From Pasteurella sp049670895 (GTDB taxonomy: Bacteria > Pseudomonadota > Gammaproteobacteria > Enterobacterales > Pasteurellaceae), in assembly GCF_049670895.1 (NCBI RefSeq), contig NZ_CP187170.1: DNA of 64,000 nucleotides; one strand, written 5' to 3'. Below the pieces are notes generated by a model, which was not told where the DNA came from, did no database searches, and worked only from the letters and a program-made list of their open reading frames with translations. The position numbers were made by a program, and so were the translations under genes. The first letter of the stretch is position 1. Each line of letters starts with the position of its first letter. Below are positions 14,211-22,335 of this stretch, piece after piece.

Positions 14211-14733
14211 GCTCTCTCCTTTGTGTCTCGTTGTTTAGCTCAAAAATTGTTGTTTCTGGTTGCATAATTCTATTATCTTGATTCATTCTATAACCATCAG
14301 ATTCACATTGTTTTTGTCCTAAACCATAGCAGTTATGTGATGATAATGAACTATTACTCACAATATCCTTCAATAAAGTGTATTTATTTTTCTTTAACGT
14401 ATTTAGGTTTATCGTATAAGGATTATTCCCAATAACAAGCGAACTCCCCACGGTATCATGCTGACTATTCTCAATCAAAATCGAATCTTCTTTCGACATT
14501 CTCTTCTCCCCTCTGCCTTGTAAATCATTCAAAATATTATCTGCTTTGCTCACATTCGCTGCGGGACCGACCATTTTTAAGGTTGTGTTGGCTAATAACC
14601 CTACGTTCTGTTTATCTGGATAGAGCGTTTGTAAGGCATTGCTGATCGTGAGGGTGCCTCGGCTGTGAGAACCTAAATATAACCCTTGCTGGCTATTGCC
14701 TTTGTCTTTCAAAATATCTATCGCCTGTTTCAC
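14200..14733 (-). CDS. Orphan CdiA-CT with a hydrolase-like nucleophile motif
   Basis: About 177 codons open from the hairpin of repeat A11 (a GTG at 14733 is the first start-like codon). The N-terminal part reads GLYLGSHSRGTLTISNALQT: an SHSRG nucleophile-elbow-like motif of the kind seen in alpha/beta hydrolases, and in haemagglutinin-type toxins with HSRG. Later blocks are GNNPYTINLNTLKKN and HNCYGLGQKQCESDGY. The start of the domain is probably lost at the repeat. The partner gene encodes an exported lipoprotein, so a lipid or envelope target is plausible. Two further relics of this cassette exist in the island (7507-7962 and 10839-10914). Confidence 0.6.
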   Translation of the reverse strand: MKQAIDILKDKGNSQQGLYLGSHSRGTLTISNALQTLYPDKQNVGLLANTTLKMVGPAANVSKADNILNDLQGRGEKRMSKEDSILIENSQHDTVGSSLVIGNNPYTINLNTLKKNKYTLLKDIVSNSSLSSHNCYGLGQKQCESDGYRMNQDNRIMQPETTIFELNNETQRREHEK

Positions 14734-14878
14734 CGCTAGCGCTCGTCTCTGACGAGTACTTTAATCAAACCTCACGCCAGTGAATACAAACAGGATATCA
14801 ATTGCTCACATCATATCCATGATACAAAAACGGTCAATTCCTCAAAGCAAAACTTTTTCAAAATTGACCGCACTTTTG
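14731..14878 (-). repeat. Repeat A, copy 11 (outermost)
   Basis: Full-length, with intact promoter hexamers and uptake core; the hairpin arm is AGTACTCGTC. It marks the right border of the island, about 65 bases from the 3' end of rnd. Confidence 0.9.
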
Positions 14879-14941
14879 ATGATCTTGAGAAAAAAGAGTG
14901 GGGAGTTTATTCACTCTTTTGTCGTTATTGGTTGTTGTCAT

Positions 14942-16099
14942 CTACAAGCTCAAATGAGTTAAACTCTCGATAAACGCCAAACCAAAAGGCTTACGCCAAC
15001 CTGTCATAAGCTCGGGCAGGCTGTCGGGATTGTCTTGCTCTAGCCAGTGCCATTTCATTAATGCCTCAAGCATGCGTTTACTCGCCACCACTTCACTGGC
15101 AAGATCCGCTGGCGTGAGGGCTTTTAATTGTTGTTGTAACAACTTTAGTGCCTTTTTATATCGGGGATCGTCCACAATTCGCTGAATCGTTGCGGGATAA
15201 TGCTCTGCTTCTATGCGATTGGCTTGAGAAAGCAGCTGTAACAATTTTTTGCCGTGAATACGCACTTCCAATTCTGTTAAGCCTAATTGTAAAAGCTCTG
15301 AAGTGTGTTTGGGGTTATGTTTTGCGACATGCCATAAATGTTCACCTCGAACCACAAAATTTAACGCCAGATCTCGTTTCATGGCTTCTTCTTGACGCCA
15401 TTTTGCCAAGATTTTTAAACGCATTAATTCTTGTGGATTCAAACGCCATGCATTCGGAATATTGAAATAAGCCAAGTCGGGATTTTTCCCTTGCTCTCTT
15501 TTGGCAAGTAGCAAATTACAATCACTTTCTACAGCCTGCTGCCAGCGTGTGGCAGAGAGATCCTGTTGCATACGCCAGTAAAGCGGTAACAAATACCATA
15601 CATCGGCGGCGGCATACACGAGCTGTTTATCCGATAAAGGGCGGGCTAACCAGTCTGTACGTGATGCCCCTTTATCTAAGGTGAGTTGAAAATAGTGTTG
15701 CAATAAGGTGGCAAGTCCCGTCGAGTTTGGGAAATGTAAGAAACTTGCCATCACTTGCGTGTCTAACATGGGAACAGGCATTTGTTGGAAATAATGCTGA
15801 AAGACTTCTAAATCTTCGCTACATGCATGAAGCACTTTTAACACATTGGGATTGGCTAGCAATGCAATAAAGGGGGTGAAATCTTGAATATTGAGGGGAT
15901 CGATCAAGCTAACTTGTTCGCCATCATATAATTGAATTAAGCCTAATTGAGGATAGAGGGTTCGAATTCTGACAAATTCGGTGTCTAATGCCACCACTTG
16001 TTTTTGTTGTGCACAGTGGCAGACTTCCGCCAAGGCGAGGTCTGTGGTAATTAATTGAAAGTGCGGTGGATTTTGAATTTCTTTTCTTTGTGTGTTCAT
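14942..16099 (-). CDS. rnd: Ribonuclease D
   Basis: 385 residues, close to the usual ~375. A 3'-5' exoribonuclease that trims tRNA and other structured RNAs in the cytoplasm. DEDDy exonuclease residues are visible: VALDTEFVR near residue 35, LHACSEDLEVF near 96, and YAAADVWYLLPLY near 170. The C-terminal half holds the HRDC-like helices (ILAKWRQEEAMKRDLALNFV). It follows fadD by 53 bases, as in E. coli, and is probably read from the same message. A short G/C-run hairpin (16115-16129) lies between them. Confidence 0.95.
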   Translation of the reverse strand: MNTQRKEIQNPPHFQLITTDLALAEVCHCAQQKQVVALDTEFVRIRTLYPQLGLIQLYDGEQVSLIDPLNIQDFTPFIALLANPNVLKVLHACSEDLEVFQHYFQQMPVPMLDTQVMASFLHFPNSTGLATLLQHYFQLTLDKGASRTDWLARPLSDKQLVYAAADVWYLLPLYWRMQQDLSATRWQQAVESDCNLLLAKREQGKNPDLAYFNIPNAWRLNPQELMRLKILAKWRQEEAMKRDLALNFVVRGEHLWHVAKHNPKHTSELLQLGLTELEVRIHGKKLLQLLSQANRIEAEHYPATIQRIVDDPRYKKALKLLQQQLKALTPADLASEVVASKRMLEALMKWHWLEQDNPDSLPELMTGWRKPFGLAFIESLTHLSL

Positions 16100-16152
16100 C
16101 TTAAAACTACAAATGGGGGATTTCCCCCCAATAAAATGAAATGAATGAATAA

Positions 16153-17844
16153 TTAATCATCAGCAAGGCGTTTTGCCAGTTCTTCATCACGCAAAACACG
16201 GCGTAAGATTTTACCTACATTGCTTTTTGGTAATTCATCACGGAATTCAATATCTTTTGGAATTTTGTATCCCGTTAAATGTTGGCGACAATGCTTACGT
16301 AGTTCATCTCTTGTGAGGCTATCGTCTTTTTTCACAACGAAAACTTTGATGGTTTCACCTGACACTTCGTGTGGAACACCAATTGCGACCACTTCAGCGA
16401 CTTTATAATTGAGCATCACGACATCTTCCACTTCATTTGGATAGACGTTAAATCCTGATACTAAGATCATGTCTTTTTTGCGATCCACGATACGCAAATA
16501 ATGATTGTCATCCATCACCACGATATCCCCTGTTGCCATCCAGCCGTCTTTTAAGACTTCTGCGGTGGCTTCTGGGCGTTGCCAATAGCCTTTCATTACT
16601 TGCTCCCCTTTCACCCAAAGTTCACCAGGTTCGCCAAGCTCTGCCTCCATCCCATCTTCGCGGAGAATGCGAATATCTGTATTAGGAACAGGAACGCCGA
16701 TACTGCCATTATGTTTTTCCATATTAATTGGGCAAGCCGCAATCAAAGGGGAACATTCTGTCATGCCATAGCCTTCAATAATGTTGCAACCTGTGGTTTC
16801 ATGCCAACGTGTCGCCACAGATTGTTGAATCGACATGCCCCCCCCTACGGATAGTTTTAAGGAGGAGAAATCCACTTCTTTGAAGTTTTCGTTATTTAAT
16901 AAGGCATTAAATAAGGTGTTTACCCCTGTAATGGCAATAAAGCGGTGTTTTTTTAATTCTTTGATAAACCCATCTATATCTCGAGGATTGGTAATTAATA
17001 CGCCCGTGATCCCTAATTCAATAAAGAGTAAGCAGTTCACGGTTAATGCAAAAACATGATAGAGAGGTAAGGCAATGATCGCTCTACGTTCTCTTGAACG
17101 ATCGCCGACAAAGGGTTCAGCAATCCAATTCGCTTGGAAGACATTGACAATAATATTGCCATGAGAAAGCATTGCACCTTTTGCAACGCCCGTTGTTCCC
17201 CCTGTGTATTGTAAAAACGCCAGATCATCACGTTCCACTTGTGGGCGAACATATTGGCGATATTTACCGACACTCAAGACTTCACGAAAAGTGACGGCGT
17301 GCGGTAATTTATATTTTGGGACTAATTTTTTGACATATTTGACGACGAAATTCACCAAAGTTCGTTTACCAAAAGAAAGCTGATCGCCCATTCGGGTCAA
17401 AATCACGTGCTTCACGTCTGTATTAAAGACCACTTTTTCTAAGGTTGAGGCGAAATTCGACACCACAACAATGGCTTTTGCCCCACTGTCTTGTAATTGA
17501 TGTTCCAGTTCACGAGGGGTATATAATGGATTGACATTCACAACCACCATACCTGCACGCAATATCCCAAATAAGGCTATGGGATATTGCAATAAATTTG
17601 GCATCATTAATGCCACACGATCACCGCGTTCAAGTTTAAGTTCATTTTGCAAATAGGCTGCAAAAGCACGGCTACGTTCTTCTAACTTACGAAACGTTAA
17701 ATATTGCCCCATATTGATATAGGCCGCACGGTCTGGATGTGTACGCACGGCATTATCAAACATATCAAGAAGTGATTCATATTTTGAAGGCTCAAGTTCA
17801 CACGCTGAATCTTCTGGATAATTTTTAAACCAAGGCTTTTCCAT
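16153..17844 (-). CDS. fadD: Long-chain fatty acid-CoA ligase
   Basis: 563 residues. Activates fatty acids to acyl-CoA through an acyl-adenylate, at the inner membrane. Motifs: P-loop-like YTGGTTGVAKGAML near 214, GYGMTECSPL near 361, TGD near 442, and VDRKKDMILVSGFNVYPNEV near 457, the fatty-acyl-CoA synthetase signature. The last ~100 residues form the mobile C-terminal domain with the catalytic Lys (SNVGKILRR). rnd follows downstream. The start has AAGAAGGA upstream. Confidence 0.96.
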   Translation of the reverse strand: MEKPWFKNYPEDSACELEPSKYESLLDMFDNAVRTHPDRAAYINMGQYLTFRKLEERSRAFAAYLQNELKLERGDRVALMMPNLLQYPIALFGILRAGMVVVNVNPLYTPRELEHQLQDSGAKAIVVVSNFASTLEKVVFNTDVKHVILTRMGDQLSFGKRTLVNFVVKYVKKLVPKYKLPHAVTFREVLSVGKYRQYVRPQVERDDLAFLQYTGGTTGVAKGAMLSHGNIIVNVFQANWIAEPFVGDRSRERRAIIALPLYHVFALTVNCLLFIELGITGVLITNPRDIDGFIKELKKHRFIAITGVNTLFNALLNNENFKEVDFSSLKLSVGGGMSIQQSVATRWHETTGCNIIEGYGMTECSPLIAACPINMEKHNGSIGVPVPNTDIRILREDGMEAELGEPGELWVKGEQVMKGYWQRPEATAEVLKDGWMATGDIVVMDDNHYLRIVDRKKDMILVSGFNVYPNEVEDVVMLNYKVAEVVAIGVPHEVSGETIKVFVVKKDDSLTRDELRKHCRQHLTGYKIPKDIEFRDELPKSNVGKILRRVLRDEELAKRLADD

Positions 17845-17957
17845 TCGATATCCTTCTTCTCTTTCTATAAAATTTAGCGAAAAATTATAACTTAAATACT
17901 GATGGGCTGTTAACTAGAAATATAAACTCGGTGCGATATGTTGTACCTTACTTTTAT

Positions 17958-18028
17958 GCCCCATTTCCTTTTTTGTATAGAAAATAATCAGCACGTCATT
18001 AATGACATGCTGAAAAAGGAAATGGGCA
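17958..18028 (-). terminator. Nested inverted repeat behind the slp-like gene
   Basis: CCCATTTCCTTTTT pairs with AAAAAGGAAATGGG over an inner hairpin CAGCACGTCATT/AATGACATGCTG (17989-18012). It lies between the end of the slp-like gene and the start of fadD. It probably ends the tsaB-slp transcript, although it has no simple T-run. Confidence 0.45.
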
Positions 18029-18065
18029 TGGAAGGTGAGGTTATCCGCTCAATGTGGTGAGTGCC

Positions 18066-18611
18066 TCAGTACAACACATAACGCAAACGTGGTTCAGGTC
18101 GCCAAAATGGATAGCCCCAGCCACGACGCAGACTTTCTCGCCAATCTGCCATTTCATCAGGATCATAATAATATTCTTCTATCAATTGCCATTTTTTATA
18201 ATGGTTTGCTTCAATGACGGGATACAGATAATCCACTTGATCAATTTTCCCTTTTTGTTGTTTTATGAGTTTACCTTTTACAGTAATGTATTGATCTTTC
18301 AAGCTTTCAGGGTCAATAAAGCCCTCAAGATAGACAATAAAACGCCCATTCGTTTGTGCGGAAATTAAGGGTTTGGCAGAAAGGGAAACCAACGGCAAAC
18401 TCAATATTTCTAATTTCATTTTTCCAGGCAATGCCTGAGCAGACAACACTTTCCCGCCTAAACGGGCTTGCTTGCATTGGCAAGCGTAATCTTCTGCTTG
18501 GATTTTATCTAAATGCTGCAAGGTAAAATCATCTCGCTCTAATCCTTTAGGGGGCATAATACAACCTGTGAGTAATAATACGCTGAAAAGTGCGGTGAAT
18601 TTTTTCATCAT
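18066..18611 (-). CDS. slp: Slp-family outer membrane lipoprotein
   Basis: 181 residues with a lipoprotein signal (MMKKFTALFSVLLLTGC, lipobox LTGC). The body fits the Slp family: a small OB-like beta domain (GGKVLSAQ..., GRFIVYLEGFIDPESLKDQY, ITVKGKLI). The C-terminus is Trp/Arg/Tyr-rich (RRGWGYPFWRPEPRLRY). Probably anchored on the inner face of the outer membrane; its function is unclear even in E. coli, where slp is a stationary-phase and stress lipoprotein. It lies 27 bases behind tsaB. An uptake core lies inside the signal peptide codons. Confidence 0.85.
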   Translation of the reverse strand: MMKKFTALFSVLLLTGCIMPPKGLERDDFTLQHLDKIQAEDYACQCKQARLGGKVLSAQALPGKMKLEILSLPLVSLSAKPLISAQTNGRFIVYLEGFIDPESLKDQYITVKGKLIKQQKGKIDQVDYLYPVIEANHYKKWQLIEEYYYDPDEMADWRESLRRGWGYPFWRPEPRLRYVLY

Positions 18612-18638
18612 TTACCTCCGTTACTAGCCTGTTTTTTC

Positions 18639-19358
18639 TTATTCACGACCCGGTAACTTTTGCCAAGTGACCTCATTACGTAAATAAATCGGTTCAATGT
18701 CTAATGCATTGATGGTTTTTTGTTGCTGCCATTTGGGTAAGGCTAATGACAGCATATATTGTGCAGAAGGCAACAAAATATCCGTTTGGCGATGAGCCAT
18801 CAAGGGTGAAAAGGCGGGATAAGCCGCCCAACCTGTTCCCACTGTTTTCCAATCGCCTTCTAAATTGGACAATTGGGTTAATACCTTGTCTGGGCTGGCG
18901 ACCTGTTCCTCAATCACGGGCTGCCACTCCAAAAACTGTTGAGAATTTAACCGCACTTTTTGGGCTTTTAATTGAGAAAAGTACACTTCATTCATGCGTG
19001 CATCAATGGCACAAAGCACTTGCTCCTGACCCAATTGTTCATATGCTGCTTGTGCCATCGCCGTTAAATTGGAAATGGGAATGACAGGCAAATCCGCCCC
19101 TAATGCTAAACCTTGTGCAATGCCTGCCCCCACTCTGACGCCAGTAAAGCTGCCAGGGCCTCGTCCAAAGACAAGTGCGTCAACCTGTTTTAAAGCAATG
19201 CCCGATTGTGCCAAAATGGTATCCACCATCGGTAAAATACGTTGCGTATGCGTACGCTGTGCCAATTCATTTAAAACGGTTTTTTCACCTCGGTAAAGCA
19301 ACGCCACAGAACAGGCTTCTGTTGACGTATCTAAGGCTAATAAAGTTACATTATTCAT
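18639..19358 (-). CDS. tsaB: tRNA t6A biosynthesis subunit TsaB
   Basis: 239 residues. ASKHA-fold pseudo-peptidase that scaffolds TsaD and TsaE in making N6-threonylcarbamoyladenosine at A37 of ANN-decoding tRNAs. The N-terminal LLALDTSTEACSVAL phosphate loop and FGRGPGSFTGVRVG near 65 are typical. Five bases separate it from the helicase gene upstream, so they share a transcript; slp follows. An uptake core lies in the middle of the gene. Confidence 0.95.
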   Translation of the reverse strand: MNNVTLLALDTSTEACSVALLYRGEKTVLNELAQRTHTQRILPMVDTILAQSGIALKQVDALVFGRGPGSFTGVRVGAGIAQGLALGADLPVIPISNLTAMAQAAYEQLGQEQVLCAIDARMNEVYFSQLKAQKVRLNSQQFLEWQPVIEEQVASPDKVLTQLSNLEGDWKTVGTGWAAYPAFSPLMAHRQTDILLPSAQYMLSLALPKWQQQKTINALDIEPIYLRNEVTWQKLPGRE

Positions 19359-19363
19359 GTTTA

Positions 19364-21292
19364 TTATCCATTATTTATTTTAGTCAAAAATTGTATCACT
19401 TTGTTCAAATCACGGGTACGTTTTGCATTCGGTAAGCTTTTTAGAAAGGTTTGCCCATATGCACGCATCACCAATCGGCTATCACAAATAATCACAGCCC
19501 CCCGATCGGTAACATCTCGGATCAAGCGTCCTACGCCTTGTTTCAGGGTAATGACGGCTTCAGGTATCTGAATATCATTAAACGGCTCGCCCCCTTGTAA
19601 TTTGCAATCTTCAATGCGGGCTTTTAATAAAGGTTCATCTGGTGAGGTAAAGGGTAATTTATCAATGATCACTAATGATAAGGCATCACCACGCACATCA
19701 ATACCTTCCCAAAAACTGGACGTTGCCACTAAAACGGCGTGTTCTTGAGCAATAAATTGCTCAAGCAATTTGGTTTTAGAGGTTTCCCCTTGCAATAATA
19801 CGGATAATGAACTGTGTTCACGAAAATATTCTGCCAACCCTCGCATCATCATATAAGAGGTGCAAAGCATAAAACAGCGCCCCTTATTGGCTTCAATCAC
19901 AGGCAAGAGCATTTGTGCTAACTGTTTCATGGTGTGCACTTGATTGCTGCTCGGCAAATAGCGAGGCACACATAATAAAGCTTGTTCAGGATAATTAAAC
20001 GGACTAGGTAAAATTTTGTGTTCCGCATGCTGAATCCCTAAGCGTTGGCAGAAATGATCGAAATTGCCCCCCACTTCTAAGGTTGCGGAAGTAAAAATCC
20101 ATGCTGCCTGCCGTTTTTGCATTTCTTCACCAAATTTATCTGCGACCGTTAAAGGGGTAATGTGCAAACCAAATTGGCGACCAAAGGTTTCATACCAATA
20201 GCAATGCCCCATGATCGCCGTGTCCGATAAACGGGTTAACAGGATTTTTGTCGCTTCAATTCGCTCAAAAATATTGTCTAAGGTTTGTGAACGTCCAAGC
20301 ACTAGCTTAATCACTTCCGCAACAAAATCGAGTTTATCTCGCAAATGCTCAAAGCCTTTTTTCACTTGAGGTTGAGCCAACAATTCTCGCCAATTCCCTC
20401 GCATATTGCCTTCACCGAATAATAAGCGAAAATCTTGAACACTTTTTAATAATTGATCCGATGCCACACCCAGTTGGTTCATATCTTTCACTTCGGTACG
20501 ATAGGCGATATTGATGTCTTTGCAAATGTCAAACAATTGGCGAGAAGTCATTGACTGGCCAAAATATTGGCTGGCAATATCCGCTAACTGATGTGCTTCA
20601 TCAAAAATCACCACATCAGCTTGTGGAATGAGTTCACCGAATCCTGTCTCTTTCACGGCAATATCGGCAAAAAATAAGTGGTGATTGACCACCACTAAAT
20701 CCGCATTTAATGCTCGCTTACGGGCGGCAGCCACATAACAATCACCATAGCGGGGGCAATCTGTACCTAAACAATTGTCAGTAGTGCTGACTAATTGAGG
20801 CAACAAAGGGCTGTCTTCCGCTAGTGTGACACATTCTGTTAAATCCCCTGTTTTGGTGGCGTTGAGCCATGTACGCACACGCGATAACTCCGCCAATACA
20901 GAACGATCCCCTAATACCCCTTCGGCAATTAACTGATCTAAACGTTCTAAACACAAATAATTTGAACGCCCTTTTAATAAGGCTATTTTGCCCGTGTAAT
21001 TTAATGCTTTTTTTATGGCGGGCAGATCTCGTTTAAAGAGCTGATCTTGAAGATTTTTCGAACCTGTGGAAACAATGATTTTTTTCTTTGCTAATAACGC
21101 TGGTGCAAGATAGGCAAAGGTTTTGCCTGTGCCTGTGCCCGCTTCGACAACTAATGCAGATTTGTTGTTAATGGCATGTCCCACTGCTTTCGCCATATCC
21201 AACTGTTCAGCACGGGGACGAAACCCTGTAATATGTTGACTTAATGTGCCTTGTTCAGAAAACACCTTGATTATTTTATCAATATTCGCCAT
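19364..21292 (-). CDS. yoaA: DinG-family ATP-dependent helicase YoaA
   Basis: 642 residues; E. coli YoaA is similar in length. Superfamily 2 XPD-like 5'-3' DNA helicase with an iron-sulfur cluster. Walker A VEAGTGTGKTFAYL near 49, cluster cysteines in CLERL, CLGTDCPRYGDCYVA between about 110 and 190, DEAH box FDEAHQL near 230, and C-terminal motifs TSSFWEGIDVRG and QGVGRLIRD. It opens the yoaA-tsaB-slp operon. A role in replication-fork repair is known for the E. coli protein. Confidence 0.93.
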   Translation of the reverse strand: MANIDKIIKVFSEQGTLSQHITGFRPRAEQLDMAKAVGHAINNKSALVVEAGTGTGKTFAYLAPALLAKKKIIVSTGSKNLQDQLFKRDLPAIKKALNYTGKIALLKGRSNYLCLERLDQLIAEGVLGDRSVLAELSRVRTWLNATKTGDLTECVTLAEDSPLLPQLVSTTDNCLGTDCPRYGDCYVAAARKRALNADLVVVNHHLFFADIAVKETGFGELIPQADVVIFDEAHQLADIASQYFGQSMTSRQLFDICKDINIAYRTEVKDMNQLGVASDQLLKSVQDFRLLFGEGNMRGNWRELLAQPQVKKGFEHLRDKLDFVAEVIKLVLGRSQTLDNIFERIEATKILLTRLSDTAIMGHCYWYETFGRQFGLHITPLTVADKFGEEMQKRQAAWIFTSATLEVGGNFDHFCQRLGIQHAEHKILPSPFNYPEQALLCVPRYLPSSNQVHTMKQLAQMLLPVIEANKGRCFMLCTSYMMMRGLAEYFREHSSLSVLLQGETSKTKLLEQFIAQEHAVLVATSSFWEGIDVRGDALSLVIIDKLPFTSPDEPLLKARIEDCKLQGGEPFNDIQIPEAVITLKQGVGRLIRDVTDRGAVIICDSRLVMRAYGQTFLKSLPNAKRTRDLNKVIQFLTKINNG

Positions 21293-21390
21293 TATTTTTC
21301 AGATTCATATAAAAATTGCGGCATAGTGTATCAGATTTTATGCCACCACTAAATAACACACTGAATAAAAAAACAGTATTGGGAGGACTT

Positions 21391-22212
21391 ATGACTCATT
21401 CAACTCAACCTCAATTGATCAAACAACTTGCCCCTTCACTCCGTTTAGTGCAATACAACCAAATTCCAGCTATCTCATTACAGCATCAAGTGGGTACGGC
21501 ATGCATTTCACTACAAGGGGCTCAGTTATTACATTGGCAACCGAAAGCGGCTAAACACGATGTGTTATGGCTAAGTGAAATCGAACCATTTCAATTAGGT
21601 CATGCCATTCGTGGGGGCATTCCGATTTGCTATCCTTGGTTTGGGGCGGTAAAAAGCCCATCACATGGCACGGCACGTCTTCGTCTTTGGCACTTAAGCG
21701 ATTATCAAATTGATGAGAAGAACGTCAAATTGGTGTTAAGTTTGTTTGATGAGAATCATCTCATTGAAGCGACACTGACGATCCTTTTCAATGAACAATG
21801 CGAACTGATTTTTAAACATTACGGAGAAGAACCTGCACAAGTGGCATTTCATAGCTATTTTAATATTGGTGATATTCAACAAATTGAAGTGCAAGGTTTA
21901 CCAACCCTTTGCACGAATAACCGCAGCAAAGAGCAAGAAAACGTGTCGTCCCCTCGTCAGATCCAAGCATATGTTGATTGCACTTATCAGCTCGCCCAGC
22001 CTCAAAATACGATTTTGGATCCTGTGAGACAACGCCGTATTGAGATTGATCATCGTGATGCAACAGAAGCAGTGCTTTGGAATCCATGGCATAACCCAAC
22101 CAGCGATATGACCGAAGCGGGCTATCAAACCATGGTCTGTCTGGAAAGTGCTCGCTTATCACGTCCACTTCAACAAGGGGAAGAAATGTCGATCTGTTTG
22201 GCTGTTAAATAA
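21391..22212 (+). CDS. yeaD: D-hexose-6-phosphate mutarotase
   Basis: 273 residues from the ATG at 21391, chosen because GGGAGGA stands 5 bases upstream; the frame is open to 21316. Interconverts alpha and beta anomers of glucose-6-phosphate-like sugars. Family blocks: HAIRGGIPICYPWFGAVKS near 72, the catalytic His in VAFHSYFNIGDI, and the catalytic Glu in MVCLESARL near the C-terminus. Transcribed away from yoaA and towards cysI. It is not part of the sulfur operon. Confidence 0.92.
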   Translation: MTHSTQPQLIKQLAPSLRLVQYNQIPAISLQHQVGTACISLQGAQLLHWQPKAAKHDVLWLSEIEPFQLGHAIRGGIPICYPWFGAVKSPSHGTARLRLWHLSDYQIDEKNVKLVLSLFDENHLIEATLTILFNEQCELIFKHYGEEPAQVAFHSYFNIGDIQQIEVQGLPTLCTNNRSKEQENVSSPRQIQAYVDCTYQLAQPQNTILDPVRQRRIEIDHRDATEAVLWNPWHNPTSDMTEAGYQTMVCLESARLSRPLQQGEEMSICLAVK

Positions 22213-22259
22213 ATATGCCGATTGAAAAAGATCATCAAGGGTAAAAACTTAGCAAAAAA

Positions 22260-22296
22260 TAACCGCACTTTGTATCAACACAATGTGCGGTTTTTT
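22260..22296. terminator. Bidirectional terminator built on uptake-sequence arms
   Basis: AACCGCAC...GTGCGGTT with TGT/ACA inner pairs, followed by TTTTTT on the plus strand and preceded by an A-run. It lies between the convergent yeaD and cysI genes. The left arm is an exact uptake core; the right arm (ATGTGCGGT) has one mismatch. Confidence 0.75.
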
Positions 22297-22335
22297 CATG
22301 GCGTTTCGATTATGTTGTATTAAACCAAGCCTTGG

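Noticed and set aside
132..14878. Repeat A copies as a CRISPR-like or satellite array
   Set aside because: Units are ~147 bp and 0.3-3 kb apart with coding cassettes between them; no short spacers and no cas genes.
132..14878. Repeat A as an insertion sequence or MITE
   Set aside because: No terminal inverted repeats, no target duplications that I can see, no transposase in the window; both ends have functional-looking parts of other kinds.
16115..16129. GGGGGA/TTTCCCCCC hairpin as a fadD terminator
   Set aside because: No T-run follows on the minus strand, and fadD-rnd is likely one transcript.
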